DNA of 46,441 nt. Source: Candidatus Gastranaerophilales bacterium (GTDB lineage: Bacteria > Cyanobacteriota > Vampirovibrionia > Gastranaerophilales > Gastranaerophilaceae). The position numbers and the translations under genes were made by a program. Numbering within the stretch: position 1 is the first letter of the stretch; each line of letters starts with the position of its first letter. Location: positions 1 through 46,441 of the forward strand of contig CALVAR010000019.1 in assembly GCA_944325575.1 (NCBI GenBank). The letters run 5' to 3'. Below are positions 37,388-45,351 of this stretch, piece after piece. The notes under the pieces were generated by a model. It was not told the DNA's origin. It saw nothing but the letters and a program-made list of their open reading frames with translations, and searched no databases.

Positions 37388-38980
37388 CTATTTTAATAAC
37401 TTGAAAAAGTTTTTTTTTATTGATATAGTAGCTGTACACATAGTGGCGGGTATCGTCAAGTGGTTAAGACCTCGGATTGTGGTTCCGATATACATGGGTT
37501 CGAATCCCATTACCCGCCCCATATCTAACAAATCGTCAGTCAGATGTTCGCAGATGCAGAATATGACTGATTTTTTGTTGGTTCGAAACTCCCCTGAAAC
37601 ATACTGGACGCCATTCGGATAAATTATTTGTTGCAGGCGTTTTTTAAACTCGAATTCAGAATTGCACCATAGGTCTTTTAAGTTCGTCAGCAGAAAGCAG
37701 CAGGAGTCCAAATACTGCTTTATATTATGCTGTGGTATATCCAACCCTGCCAAGTCTGTTTTAATCGCCGTAACGGACGCGTTGATATCCTCTTTTAAAA
37801 ACTTATAGTCCTCTTCTTCAATCTTGTCGTCATTGTATTTGAGAATTAATTTCTTTTTATCTTCCAACAGTTTTTCCATATCCTTTTCAAGCTTTCTTTT
37901 TAGTTCTGTTTTCTCTTTTATACTCTTTTTATATACATCCTGTAGTATTGCCCTGAACAGCTTAAGTATTTCTACTTTTGGCTTGATTACTTCAAGGTGT
38001 TTTGCATAATCTTCTTCAAGTTTTTCTTTTCTTATTCTGTAGTGTATATTACAATCCGGTTGGTGACAGTGATAATATGCATATTTCTTACTCCTGCCTT
38101 TGCTATAGCTAGCTGTTAGCGGATGGTTGCAATTAGGACACCTAACATATCTTCGAAGCGGAAATTCTTCATTGTCAATTTTGTAGCTGGTAATAACAGG
38201 CTTTCTTCCTTCTAAAATTGCCTGTACACGATAAAAAGTTTCCTCATCCACTAGCGGTTCGAAAATTCCTCGAATGGGTTCATCAAAATATTTGTTTTCT
38301 ATCAAACCAATATAGGCTTTATGCCTTAACATCCTAAATATTTTATTTTTATCACATTTTTTCATGCCAAACTTTCTCAATTCTTCAATTAAATCCGCCT
38401 GTGAATATAGACCTGTAGAAAATAGTTCAAAGGCTTTTTTTACGTACTTAGCATTTTCTGGATGTGGTCTTAGAGACATTTCTCTGTCATTTATATACCC
38501 AAAAGGAGCAAGACTTAACCAGCGTCCTTTATCAAGTGCGCCTTTCAAGCCAAGTCTTGTTCTTTCTCCAATTTTTCTCCATTCGTATCTGCTTGTTCCC
38601 TGGTTTATCCATCTATAAAACTCAGCTTCAGGTGTATCATCATTGTTTTCCGTTGCAGATAAAGGTTTTATCTTATTTTTATTAAAAAACTGATTTAAAT
38701 GGTAATAATCACTTTGTTCTCCTCTTGAAAGTCTATCCCATTTCCAAAATACTAATGCGTCTATTTTATTTTTATTTTCTTCACAGTATACAAACATTTC
38801 TTTTAACTGTGTTCTATTAAGGTTACAGGCACTTTCGCCTTCTTCTATAAAAATTTTATCTATTTCATAGCCTGATTTTACAGTAAAATCTACACATTCT
38901 TTTCGTTGGCTGGGAATACTATAACCTTTTTTAAACTGTTCATCTGTAGAGACTCTGCAATATATAACGGCTCTAGGCAT
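37388..38980 (-). CDS. Large serine recombinase (integrase of the element)
   Basis: Site-specific recombinase. The resolvase-type catalytic domain (about 1-145) has nucleophile Ser11 (YCRVSTDEQ), SIPSQR and DRLSRG (Arg83, Arg86). A recombinase domain (about 155-260), a zinc ribbon (Cys281, 284, 305, 310) and a long Lys/Glu coiled coil (about 340-405) follow, as in PhiC31-type integrases. The 530-aa reading frame given here runs across the attachment core (codons 487-490). Residues after about 490 (MGFEPMYIGTTIRGLNHLTI) are just antisense tRNA-His and host DNA. In the circular form the frame would instead end after 22 other codons stored at 45352-45421, giving 512 aa. Its start overlaps the preceding small ORF (ATGCCTAG). 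Confidence 0.93.
   Translation of the reverse strand: MPRAVIYCRVSTDEQFKKGYSIPSQRKECVDFTVKSGYEIDKIFIEEGESACNLNRTQLKEMFVYCEENKNKIDALVFWKWDRLSRGEQSDYYHLNQFFNKNKIKPLSATENNDDTPEAEFYRWINQGTSRYEWRKIGERTRLGLKGALDKGRWLSLAPFGYINDREMSLRPHPENAKYVKKAFELFSTGLYSQADLIEELRKFGMKKCDKNKIFRMLRHKAYIGLIENKYFDEPIRGIFEPLVDEETFYRVQAILEGRKPVITSYKIDNEEFPLRRYVRCPNCNHPLTASYSKGRSKKYAYYHCHQPDCNIHYRIRKEKLEEDYAKHLEVIKPKVEILKLFRAILQDVYKKSIKEKTELKRKLEKDMEKLLEDKKKLILKYNDDKIEEEDYKFLKEDINASVTAIKTDLAGLDIPQHNIKQYLDSCCFLLTNLKDLWCNSEFEFKKRLQQIIYPNGVQYVSGEFRTNKKSVIFCICEHLTDDLLDMGRVMGFEPMYIGTTIRGLNHLTIPATMCTATISIKKNFFKLLK
37446..37521 (+). tRNA. tRNA-His (GTG anticodon)
   Basis: The cloverleaf folds cleanly. The acceptor GCGGGTA pairs with TACCCGC, the anticodon loop is ATTGTGG with GTG, and the T-loop is GGTTCGAATCC. 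CCA is encoded at 37519-37521. Base 37445 is the G(-1) opposite C73 that marks histidine tRNAs. Its 3' end is the attachment site of the element that follows. The gene stays intact after integration. Confidence 0.97.
37512..37522. repeat. attL core of the integrated element
   Basis: ACCCGCCCCAT, the last 10 bases of tRNA-His plus one T, repeated exactly at 45422-45432. This is the left junction between chromosome and element. Confidence 0.75.
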
Positions 38981-39125
38981 TTTCTTCTCCTTTCTCTTGT
39001 TTTAAATGTTCTACAAATACGTGAGCAAGCGAATATAAGAAATCTCTTACCTCTTCGATTTCTGTTTCATTCATTGTCTTTCCGATTTTCCCAAGGTGTT
39101 TTTTGCATACCTCAATACTAAGCAT
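38973..39125 (-). CDS. Small ORF coupled to the recombinase
   Basis: 50 aa (MLSIEVCKKHLGKIGKTMNE...). A good ribosome site (AAAGGA, 7 bases before the ATG) and an 8-base overlap of its end with the recombinase start indicate a real, coupled gene. Sequence is helical and charged, with Cys7 and a Phe/Tyr/Leu stretch in the middle. Function unknown. A directionality factor or a simple leader peptide are possibilities by position only. Confidence 0.65.
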   Translation of the reverse strand: MLSIEVCKKHLGKIGKTMNETEIEEVRDFLYSLAHVFVEHLKQEKGEENA

Positions 39126-39224
39126 AGGTTTATCCTTTACTCTTGTATCAAGGTTCCGAGGGCTTCGGTCGCCTTAAAATTTATGTTTTACATCTATTAT
39201 ATTCAGAGGGCTTCTGTCATATAA

Positions 39225-40133
39225 TCAATATTGATTTGAATTTTCTTCACTAAATGTTGTAATTTTCCCGTTTTGAACGGATATATGTAATTCTTTGAAT
39301 GCATTTTTCGGTAAATTTGACAGCAGCTTTTCAATTTGTCTTGGTGTAATATCTTTTGTAAATTGTTTTGGTTGTATTGTTACCTTGTTATTCGATTTTT
39401 TAATATTAATCTCTCGGACATTCGGGTTCCTAAGATTAAGTACAGTATCAACTTCTCCATTTTCTTCTGATATGCTCTTGTGAGTACGTGCAGTGGAATT
39501 CAAATCATACATTGTCTCTGTGTCAGACTTACGTCTTGCTGTCTGTACATATTGATAAAACGGAAGCAACAGCACGGGTTTATGATTATGCAGGTCTTGT
39601 TTTAAAATTTTGTCAACTATTTCGCTTTCAGTAAGAAATATACCGACTTTTTCCGGTCTTATATATAAATATGTTTTTACATTTGCATTACCCGTAATAA
39701 CAGCATATGTTTCGAGTAATCCATATTCTAATGCTTCAATATTCCCGCCTTTTGAGTCTTTTGTTGAAAATATTCGATTATCTGCAATTGTTGGCATTGT
39801 TGACTTAATAAACTCATTGTCTAAGCCGTATAATTTCAAATCTCTGATAATTTGAATTAAAATAGTATCCCTTATAGAGAATTTTCGCCATTTTTTGTTG
39901 TCATCTCTCGGTATTTTCAACAAATCTTTTTCTTCCCAGTAATTTATATTTCTGTAAGAAACATCAGGAATGATTTCATTTAAGCCTTTCAAAGAAAATA
40001 ATGGTTCTGTAAGTATTTTATATATTTCACCATAGCTTTTTTCTACAAGTTTTCTATAGAGTTGAAAATGATTATTTTGAATTGTTGACAAGCGGAGCAG
40101 GTTTAAATCATCTGTTGTATATGTCTCTTTCAT
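39225..40133 (-). CDS. MerR-like DNA-binding regulator
   Basis: 303 aa (302 if the second ATG is used). Residues about 55-112 resemble a MerR-type winged helix: DVSYRNINYWEEKDLL, then KKWRKFSIRDTILIQIIRDLKLYGLDNEFI, in the order helix-turn-helix, wing, helix. The middle and C-terminal parts are unfamiliar. GGAG precedes the double ATG at the start; the second (40133) has the better spacing. Just upstream are two identical-geometry inverted repeats that are probably its own operators, so it likely controls itself and perhaps the downstream recombinase genes. Effector unknown. Confidence 0.75.
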   Translation of the reverse strand: MKETYTTDDLNLLRLSTIQNNHFQLYRKLVEKSYGEIYKILTEPLFSLKGLNEIIPDVSYRNINYWEEKDLLKIPRDDNKKWRKFSIRDTILIQIIRDLKLYGLDNEFIKSTMPTIADNRIFSTKDSKGGNIEALEYGLLETYAVITGNANVKTYLYIRPEKVGIFLTESEIVDKILKQDLHNHKPVLLLPFYQYVQTARRKSDTETMYDLNSTARTHKSISEENGEVDTVLNLRNPNVREINIKKSNNKVTIQPKQFTKDITPRQIEKLLSNLPKNAFKELHISVQNGKITTFSEENSNQY

Positions 40134-40142
40134 CATTTCTCC

Positions 40143-40166
40143 AAATTATACGATTGTGTATAATTT
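40143..40166. promoter_or_regulatory. Operator palindrome 1 (AAATTATAC-N6-GTATAATTT)
   Basis: Perfect 9-bp arms with the 6-base spacer gattgt. It lies 10 bases before the MerR-like start codon, with a twin 39 bases away. Confidence 0.75.
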
Positions 40167-40181
40167 TATATTAGCAGGGAT

Positions 40182-40205
40182 AAATTATACGCACAAGTAT
40201 AATTT
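40182..40205. promoter_or_regulatory. Operator palindrome 2 (AAATTATAC-N6-GTATAATTT)
   Basis: Identical arms to the preceding site with the different spacer gcacaa. The centres are 39 bases apart. Conserved arms with a variable spacer are typical of regulator binding sites. Confidence 0.75.
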
Positions 40206-40254
40206 AAAAATGGTTTACAATCTTTAATATACAGCCTGAAATAGCAGGTATATG

Positions 40255-40569
40255 TTAATTCATTAATGCTTTTATTAGTTTATAAGCATCTTTTAGCTTT
40301 TCAGGGTTTTCGTGCAGCAGGTCATTGATTTCTTTTATAAGGTCATTGGGGTCACCGTGTTGAGAGAATTCAAAAACATTTGCAAAGTCTGTGTCCAGTT
40401 CTTTCATAATATTTTCTAAAGTTCCGAAAGATGGATAATTCCTGCCATTTTCAATATTGCTTAGTGAGGTTGGTTCAATCTTTGCAAGTTCTGCCAGTTT
40501 TTCTTGACTAAGACCTTTACGAAGTCTTAATTCTCTTAATCTTTTTCCTAACAGAATTTTATTATCCAT
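40255..40569 (-). CDS. XRE-family transcriptional regulator
   Basis: 104 aa from the ATG at 40569, chosen because GAGGAG lies 10 bases before it; a longer frame begins at 40599. Residues about 5-60 form a Cro/CI-type helix-turn-helix (LGKRLRELRLRKGLSQEKLA, then IEPTSLSNIENGRNYPSFGTL). A short C-terminal helical part (about 65-104) may dimerise. It is a typical small repressor of mobile or restriction-type elements. It lies divergent to the PD-(D/E)XK gene with 166 bases between, so it may control that gene. Confidence 0.88.
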   Translation of the reverse strand: MDNKILLGKRLRELRLRKGLSQEKLAELAKIEPTSLSNIENGRNYPSFGTLENIMKELDTDFANVFEFSQHGDPNDLIKEINDLLHENPEKLKDAYKLIKALMN

Positions 40570-40735
40570 ACCTGCACTGCTCCTCATCTGCATATACAAA
40601 TATGGTAATTGGTTATCGTGTTATTAAACATAAACTTCTACTGTATTTAAACGATTGAGTACAGTATGAGTTAATGTAAAATCATTTTAACTTTAAAATA
40701 TCTGAATAAAATCAGTATAAATATAAGGAATGTAT

Positions 40736-41770
40736 ATGAGTTTACTTTTATGTCACATAGCCAATAGTGTTGGTACTTCTACAGAAGACATTGCAACTAT
40801 GAGTCTGCATTATATACTGCAAAATTCGCAGATTGCAAAAGAAGCATTGTTGAGTTTCATTGGAACGGAGTTAGGCACTGAGTTTGAGCAAGAATTGCAT
40901 TTTGAAATTCAATCTGGCGGAGAAAACAAAGAACGACCTGATATGTCTTTAAGAAATACAAAAAATGATGAAATTTTATTATTTGAAATGAAATTTTGGG
41001 CAGGTTTAACCGATAAGCAGCCAAATACATATATTGATAGACTTAAAAAGAATAATGGTAAAGGTCTAATTTTTGTTTGTCCTAAATCAAGAGTTATATC
41101 ATTATCAGACGAAGTAGCAACACTTGCCGGTTACGAAAGACAGCAGGGTCGATTGCTTCAAAAAAATGCATTTCCTCCCATTCTTATAATGTCTTGGGAA
41201 GAACTAATTGATTTGCTTGAAACACGCTTGCTGTCAGAGCCTTTTTATAATGATTTGCTTCAATTAAAAGGTTTAACAGGTGAAATGAATAATCAAGACT
41301 TTAGACCTTTTTCTGCGTTCGATTTAAGTTCTAATATGGCAACAAGAATAATTGATTATTACAGAATTGTTGATAAAATTGCGGATAGCTTAATCATACA
41401 CAATTTCTGTAATTCAAAAGGTTTACAGGCTGCTCCGCAAAAAGACGGTTATTGCAGATATCTTAAAACAGAAAACTCTGAAACAGGCATAGGAATTTTA
41501 TATAGCTGTAACCTGTGGCAAAAAGGCTTAAACAGAAAAACATCGCCGTTTTGGATAACTCTTCAAATAATTGATTGTGATAATAATTGGTGCAACTATC
41601 CAAACGAATTGCGCTGTAAGCTTGAAACATTGGGACAAGAATTCATTGTTTACAGACATAGAAACAAGGAGATTCTTGCAGTTCCGCTTTATGCTTTACG
41701 AAATACAAATGAATATGAAACAGTGGAAAATCTCGTGAAGCAGGCTAAAAATATAATTGAATTGATTTAG
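40736..41770 (+). CDS. Putative PD-(D/E)XK-fold protein
   Basis: 344 aa. I chose the second ATG (40736) since AAGGA sits 6 bases before it, whereas the first ATG at 40730 abuts that site. Residues 67-103 show a candidate PD-(D/E)XK core: Pro68-Asp69 (ERPDM), Glu84-Met-Lys86 (FEMKF), with AGLTDKQPNTYIDRL following, much like Q-containing helices of that fold. The second half (about 200-344) is an unknown alpha/beta domain. It is the only plus-strand gene of the element and converges on the 124-aa gene with a 4-base overlap. A nuclease role in defence is plausible from context but not shown. Confidence 0.65.
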   Translation: MSLLLCHIANSVGTSTEDIATMSLHYILQNSQIAKEALLSFIGTELGTEFEQELHFEIQSGGENKERPDMSLRNTKNDEILLFEMKFWAGLTDKQPNTYIDRLKKNNGKGLIFVCPKSRVISLSDEVATLAGYERQQGRLLQKNAFPPILIMSWEELIDLLETRLLSEPFYNDLLQLKGLTGEMNNQDFRPFSAFDLSSNMATRIIDYYRIVDKIADSLIIHNFCNSKGLQAAPQKDGYCRYLKTENSETGIGILYSCNLWQKGLNRKTSPFWITLQIIDCDNNWCNYPNELRCKLETLGQEFIVYRHRNKEILAVPLYALRNTNEYETVENLVKQAKNIIELI

Positions 41771-42141
41771 TCGCTGTCAAGCCAATATGTCTTAACTTTA
41801 CATCGAGGGTCATTGATTATTGCTTTATTCAACACCCAAGTTGTTTCAATCGGGTCACCATACGACCAATATTGGTAATCTTCAACACAAAGCATTGTAT
41901 AAATACGCTTCGTAAACTGTGCACGTTCACCGTGTTCACGAATAAACATTACAGCATTTTCAAATGCCTGCCGTTGCGCTTTGCAGGTAACACAATCTCC
42001 TGAACATTTATTCTCGGCTTTCAGCTTTTCACAGGGGAAACTCAGCACATACTCGTGTGGAGCAAAGTGTTCGTATGTCTTTGCATTCTTCCAAACACAA
42101 CTCTTTATATAACCTCTAAAATCTTCAAGACAATAGCTCAT
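41767..42141 (-). CDS. Small Cys-containing protein of unknown function
   Basis: 124 aa. It contains a possible zinc site (Cys37, Cys46, Cys50, Cys53; CSGDCVTC). The wording resembles a widespread uncharacterised family with FAPHEY near 26-31 and YWSYGDPIETTWVLN near 91-105. I know that pattern only as 'hypothetical'. No ribosome site is obvious. It lies 82 bases after the Cap5 gene on the same strand, so it may belong to the CBASS transcript or be separate cargo. Confidence 0.6.
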   Translation of the reverse strand: MSYCLEDFRGYIKSCVWKNAKTYEHFAPHEYVLSFPCEKLKAENKCSGDCVTCKAQRQAFENAVMFIREHGERAQFTKRIYTMLCVEDYQYWSYGDPIETTWVLNKAIINDPRCKVKTYWLDSD

Positions 42142-42223
42142 TATTCATTTATACAGGACTTTTCGAAGGTTTTCAACCCTTTATACGTAAATTAGGATTA
42201 TAACTCTCTCGTTTTTACTCGTT

Positions 42224-43351
42224 TTATTCAATTTTAAATGCTTCAATAAAACCTCCACATTGATTGTTTCTATCAAATAATACGAAAGGTAAATCTGATT
42301 TTGGTATGCGAGACCTACCAATTTCAAGTGCAATTGATACGGGTACTGCCGGAAAAATATTTATTTCTTTACAGTTCGGATATTCGTTTTTTAGTTTATT
42401 AAGCAGATTTACCAACTTTGCATTAAATTCCATTAATATGTTTTTACTTGTAACAAAATTAGGATTTGGGTTATCAATAGTAAGTGTCCATATTGCAACA
42501 TCATTGCCAATAGAATCATAAATAGATTTTTCTTCAATATTGGCACTTAACGAAAAATTGATTGCTACATTAGATTTGCATTTAGCTTTTGGGGGTATGA
42601 TATTAAAATCTATAGAGTCATTCTTTTTGCTTTTATCCCAATACCAATTATCAGAATTGTGATGTTTTTGGTATATAGTTACATCCTTTTTTTCATTTAA
42701 TAATGTGCCTAGAAAAATCAGGAGCGGCTGCGGTGCTATCGCACAAATAGAAAAATTATTTGCCAGTGGACAAGTTTCAAGCACTTTATTCAGCCTGCGA
42801 CTTAAGTTCGTTTTCTCTGCATTCCAAAAAGCATCTTCATTGTCATAAATTTCACTATTTTGAAGCGATAAATCGAAAGGAGTAGCAGTTTTAGGGATAT
42901 TATTGTCTTCAACTATAGCATTCATAACCGCACTGTCATCAATTTGTATTTTATCATTATGAATATTTGCTGAATATTTTAAGGGTATTGTTCCTATTTT
43001 TTTCTTTGTATTAAGAAGGCTATCAACCCACTTTTCGTGTCTTTTTTTCATTTCAATTAGTCGTTCTGCTGGATGTTCCTGAACTTCATCTTTATCGATT
43101 CTCCTATGACATTCATCACATAATAACATTAAATTGCTGATATCCTTCTTCAATTTAGGAGATTTTTGGGGGTCCCAGCGAGGTCCGCCTTGCTTATCTG
43201 CATATATGTGTGCTACATAACCTCTATTTCGCAGTCGTTTGGTTATTGTGTCAATAGTTAAATTTTTATTGCAGTTTTCATATTCACAGCGTCCACCTGC
43301 TCTTCCCCATAAGACCATAAGCACTTTTTCTGTAATACTTGATTCAGACAT
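42224..43351 (-). CDS. cap5: CBASS effector: HNH-SAVED nuclease (Cap5)
   Basis: A cyclic-oligonucleotide-activated DNA endonuclease. The N-terminal HNH domain (about 15-110) has zinc cysteines 22, 27, 78, 81 and catalytic-type residues His48 (VAHIYA), Asn73 and His82 (CDECHRRID). The C-terminal SAVED sensor domain (about 165-375) carries the hallmark INIFPAVPVSIALEIGR (330-346). In characterised systems the SAVED domain binds a cyclic di- or trinucleotide and activates DNA cleavage, killing the infected cell. It is the last of three tightly packed genes: the start lies 3 bases after the E2 gene, with GGGAG upstream of the ATG. Confidence 0.93.
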   Translation of the reverse strand: MSESSITEKVLMVLWGRAGGRCEYENCNKNLTIDTITKRLRNRGYVAHIYADKQGGPRWDPQKSPKLKKDISNLMLLCDECHRRIDKDEVQEHPAERLIEMKKRHEKWVDSLLNTKKKIGTIPLKYSANIHNDKIQIDDSAVMNAIVEDNNIPKTATPFDLSLQNSEIYDNEDAFWNAEKTNLSRRLNKVLETCPLANNFSICAIAPQPLLIFLGTLLNEKKDVTIYQKHHNSDNWYWDKSKKNDSIDFNIIPPKAKCKSNVAINFSLSANIEEKSIYDSIGNDVAIWTLTIDNPNPNFVTSKNILMEFNAKLVNLLNKLKNEYPNCKEINIFPAVPVSIALEIGRSRIPKSDLPFVLFDRNNQCGGFIEAFKIE

Positions 43352-43354
43352 AAA

Positions 43355-44017
43355 TTATTCTTCTCCCATATTGTTAAATTCATCTATATATAAATTGTAA
43401 TCTTCCTCTTTTTGGCGAATTTTCTTCAAAAGTTTTTGATATTTACAGTTTTTTACTAATTTTTTGCAACCGCAATTGCATTTAATATAGCCTTTAGGAC
43501 GTGTTTTCATTGTAGAAAGGTCTTTGAACGCTTTTATTACCTTGTCATCTGTATCAAAGTACTGTGAATACTCTTCTTTATAATAATCAATGATACCTCT
43601 AACTCCGTGACTCATTTCTCCATAAGGCCATTTACCATATTTTTCTTTGTATGAATATTGTGATAAATAACCTATCAAAACTTTATTTATATAGTCTGTT
43701 AAAGAATAATTAGGATATAAGATTTCTCTGATTTTGGGTGGGGTACCAACACAGAGTGAACCAGATGGATTTATATGATTTTCCGGCTGGTTAGCAATTC
43801 TTCCACTAGTTTCAAAAGCTTTAGGCAATTGTTTAGGATAGTCTTTTGGAAAAGATATTTTTATAGCATATTCATCAATGAATTTTTCGCCCTTTACAAC
43901 TGTACAAAAGCCCAATAATCCTTGTATTACTAGTTCGTACTTTGAAACAGATAACTCTAACATTGTATGAATTTTAGATAGTTCTTTAAACTCATTTTCA
44001 ATTTTTTTTAAGGACAT
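43355..44017 (-). CDS. CBASS E2-like conjugating protein (type II-short)
   Basis: 220 aa. Residues about 10-150 match a ubiquitin-conjugating E2 fold: FPKDYPKQLPKAFET, then HINPSGSLCVGTPP, in which His81 and Cys89 correspond to the HPN-type and catalytic cysteine regions. Bacterial type II CBASS uses such proteins to attach the cyclase's C-terminus to other molecules, priming it. Here no E1 or JAB gene is present, which defines the short form. The C-terminus adds a KCNCGCKKLVKNC motif (Cys180, 182, 184, 191) resembling a SEC-C zinc knuckle. It starts 1 base after the cyclase stop (TAAAATG) and is translationally coupled. Confidence 0.88.
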   Translation of the reverse strand: MSLKKIENEFKELSKIHTMLELSVSKYELVIQGLLGFCTVVKGEKFIDEYAIKISFPKDYPKQLPKAFETSGRIANQPENHINPSGSLCVGTPPKIREILYPNYSLTDYINKVLIGYLSQYSYKEKYGKWPYGEMSHGVRGIIDYYKEEYSQYFDTDDKVIKAFKDLSTMKTRPKGYIKCNCGCKKLVKNCKYQKLLKKIRQKEEDYNLYIDEFNNMGEE

Positions 44018-44018
44018 T

Positions 44019-45218
44019 TTATTCCAACCAAGGTTTATTTATAGGATTAGTAGCATTTATTGTTGGTGTTGGTGCTGTAATTACTCTGTTGCCATTTGAA
44101 TTAAGTTTTAAACTATCAAAGAAAGAGCTAGAAATATCTGACCGGAGAGAATTTTCAACCAAGAACTTATAATTTTTTAATTCACCGGTTTCGATAGGCA
44201 ATAAAAGGTCTTTTTCAAGTTGATTTACCCATTCGAAGAATGCTCGTGCTTTGCCGTGATTATTTTCGTGCCAAGTTTCAGCATAATTTTCATCAACGAC
44301 AGGGCTTAATATTTCCCAAGTTTCACCATCAAAGGTTATCAAATCAGATTGTCTTTCATTGTATTTTTCAAATAGTTGTGCATACCTAGCCATACCTTTT
44401 ACTATTGTTTTCAGTGCTTCATATGTAGTCAGTTCTTGTTTATAAAGATGTGCTGAAAGAACTGTTATTATCATTGATATTGGCTTGCAATCTTCATTAT
44501 GTTTAGAACTGAAATATACATCTCTATGCCTTTTCAAAATCTGAATAGCCTTTTGAAGCGGTGTTTTTACACATCTGTCGGGGATTTCTTCAATAGAGTT
44601 ATATACACGACTTTGCGAATTTTCAAAGATATACCGTTTCTGTACATCTCTTAATTGCATAAATGCAACTTTTTGGCGTTCGTCAAACCACTTTTTAAAA
44701 GCCCTAGGGTCACTATAAGCCCAATTGTAATCACCAGTTTCTTTGTCTTTATTTGTTAAGGCTATTTTAGTACTAAAATTTGGCAACACCGGGACGCAAG
44801 GCAGGCAATCAATATGAAAACCTACAAGTTCTCCTTGTTTTGCCGGATAATTTAATGTCCAGCAACGTTTACCTTCTTCATCAAGAATTCTATTATAAGG
44901 TTCTTTTTGAAGTGCATTACCTAGTAAATGTTTTATTTGTTTTGGGGTACATTCCTCCTTTGATAATGAATGAAATTCACAGACCAAATCCACATCATAA
45001 TCTTTATCCTGTTGTTTTCTGTAGGGTCTAATAACTGTACCTAGCATAAATGAACCTTGTACATATACATCAATAGGTAATTGTAATGTAGATTCGAGAT
45101 ACTTTGCTAGGTCATTGTAATTTTGTTCTGCTTCATCATACAATTTTGCCGGAATATCTAATTTTTTGGCAATTTCTTCAAATAATTTTTCAGGTGCGGT
45201 AACAATTCCATTAGGCAT
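44019..45218 (-). CDS. CBASS CD-NTase cyclic-nucleotide synthase
   Basis: 399 aa. It makes a cyclic oligonucleotide alarm on phage infection. The nucleotidyltransferase signature is QGSFMLGTVI (Gly55-Ser56) followed by DYDVDLV (Asp75, Asp77), with the third acidic residue in HIDCLP (Asp137). Residues about 215-370 form the helical lobe of the CD-NTase/OAS fold. The last 25 residues are a loose Thr/Asn/Pro-rich tail ending NKPWLE; the final residue is Glu, not the Gly often seen on conjugated cyclases. It is the first gene of the CBASS operon, with GAGG 9 bases before the ATG. Clade and product cannot be told from sequence. Confidence 0.92.
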   Translation of the reverse strand: MPNGIVTAPEKLFEEIAKKLDIPAKLYDEAEQNYNDLAKYLESTLQLPIDVYVQGSFMLGTVIRPYRKQQDKDYDVDLVCEFHSLSKEECTPKQIKHLLGNALQKEPYNRILDEEGKRCWTLNYPAKQGELVGFHIDCLPCVPVLPNFSTKIALTNKDKETGDYNWAYSDPRAFKKWFDERQKVAFMQLRDVQKRYIFENSQSRVYNSIEEIPDRCVKTPLQKAIQILKRHRDVYFSSKHNEDCKPISMIITVLSAHLYKQELTTYEALKTIVKGMARYAQLFEKYNERQSDLITFDGETWEILSPVVDENYAETWHENNHGKARAFFEWVNQLEKDLLLPIETGELKNYKFLVENSLRSDISSSFFDSLKLNSNGNRVITAPTPTINATNPINKPWLE

Positions 45219-45287
45219 AGTCTAAATCCTCTCTTTCCCGTGTCTTTTATCGTATAACTATTCTCCTCTCATCTCCCTATTTCTTAT

Positions 45288-45316
45288 TATTTATCCAATT
45301 AAAAAAATATTCACAA
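45288..45316 (-). promoter_or_regulatory. Candidate promoter of the CBASS operon
   Basis: On the minus strand, TTGTGA (45311-45316), a 17-base spacer, and TAAATA (45288-45293). The -10 is imperfect. It is placed about 70 bases before the CD-NTase start. Confidence 0.35.
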
Positions 45317-45351
45317 TATTAATAATTTCTTAATTATTTCTTTATTATTGC

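Noticed and set aside
37388-37511. C-terminal 40 or so residues of the recombinase as a genuine domain
   Set aside because: The codons are the exact antisense of tRNA-His (FEPMYIG...GLNHL pattern) plus host DNA, so they are read-through, not a conserved part of the protein.
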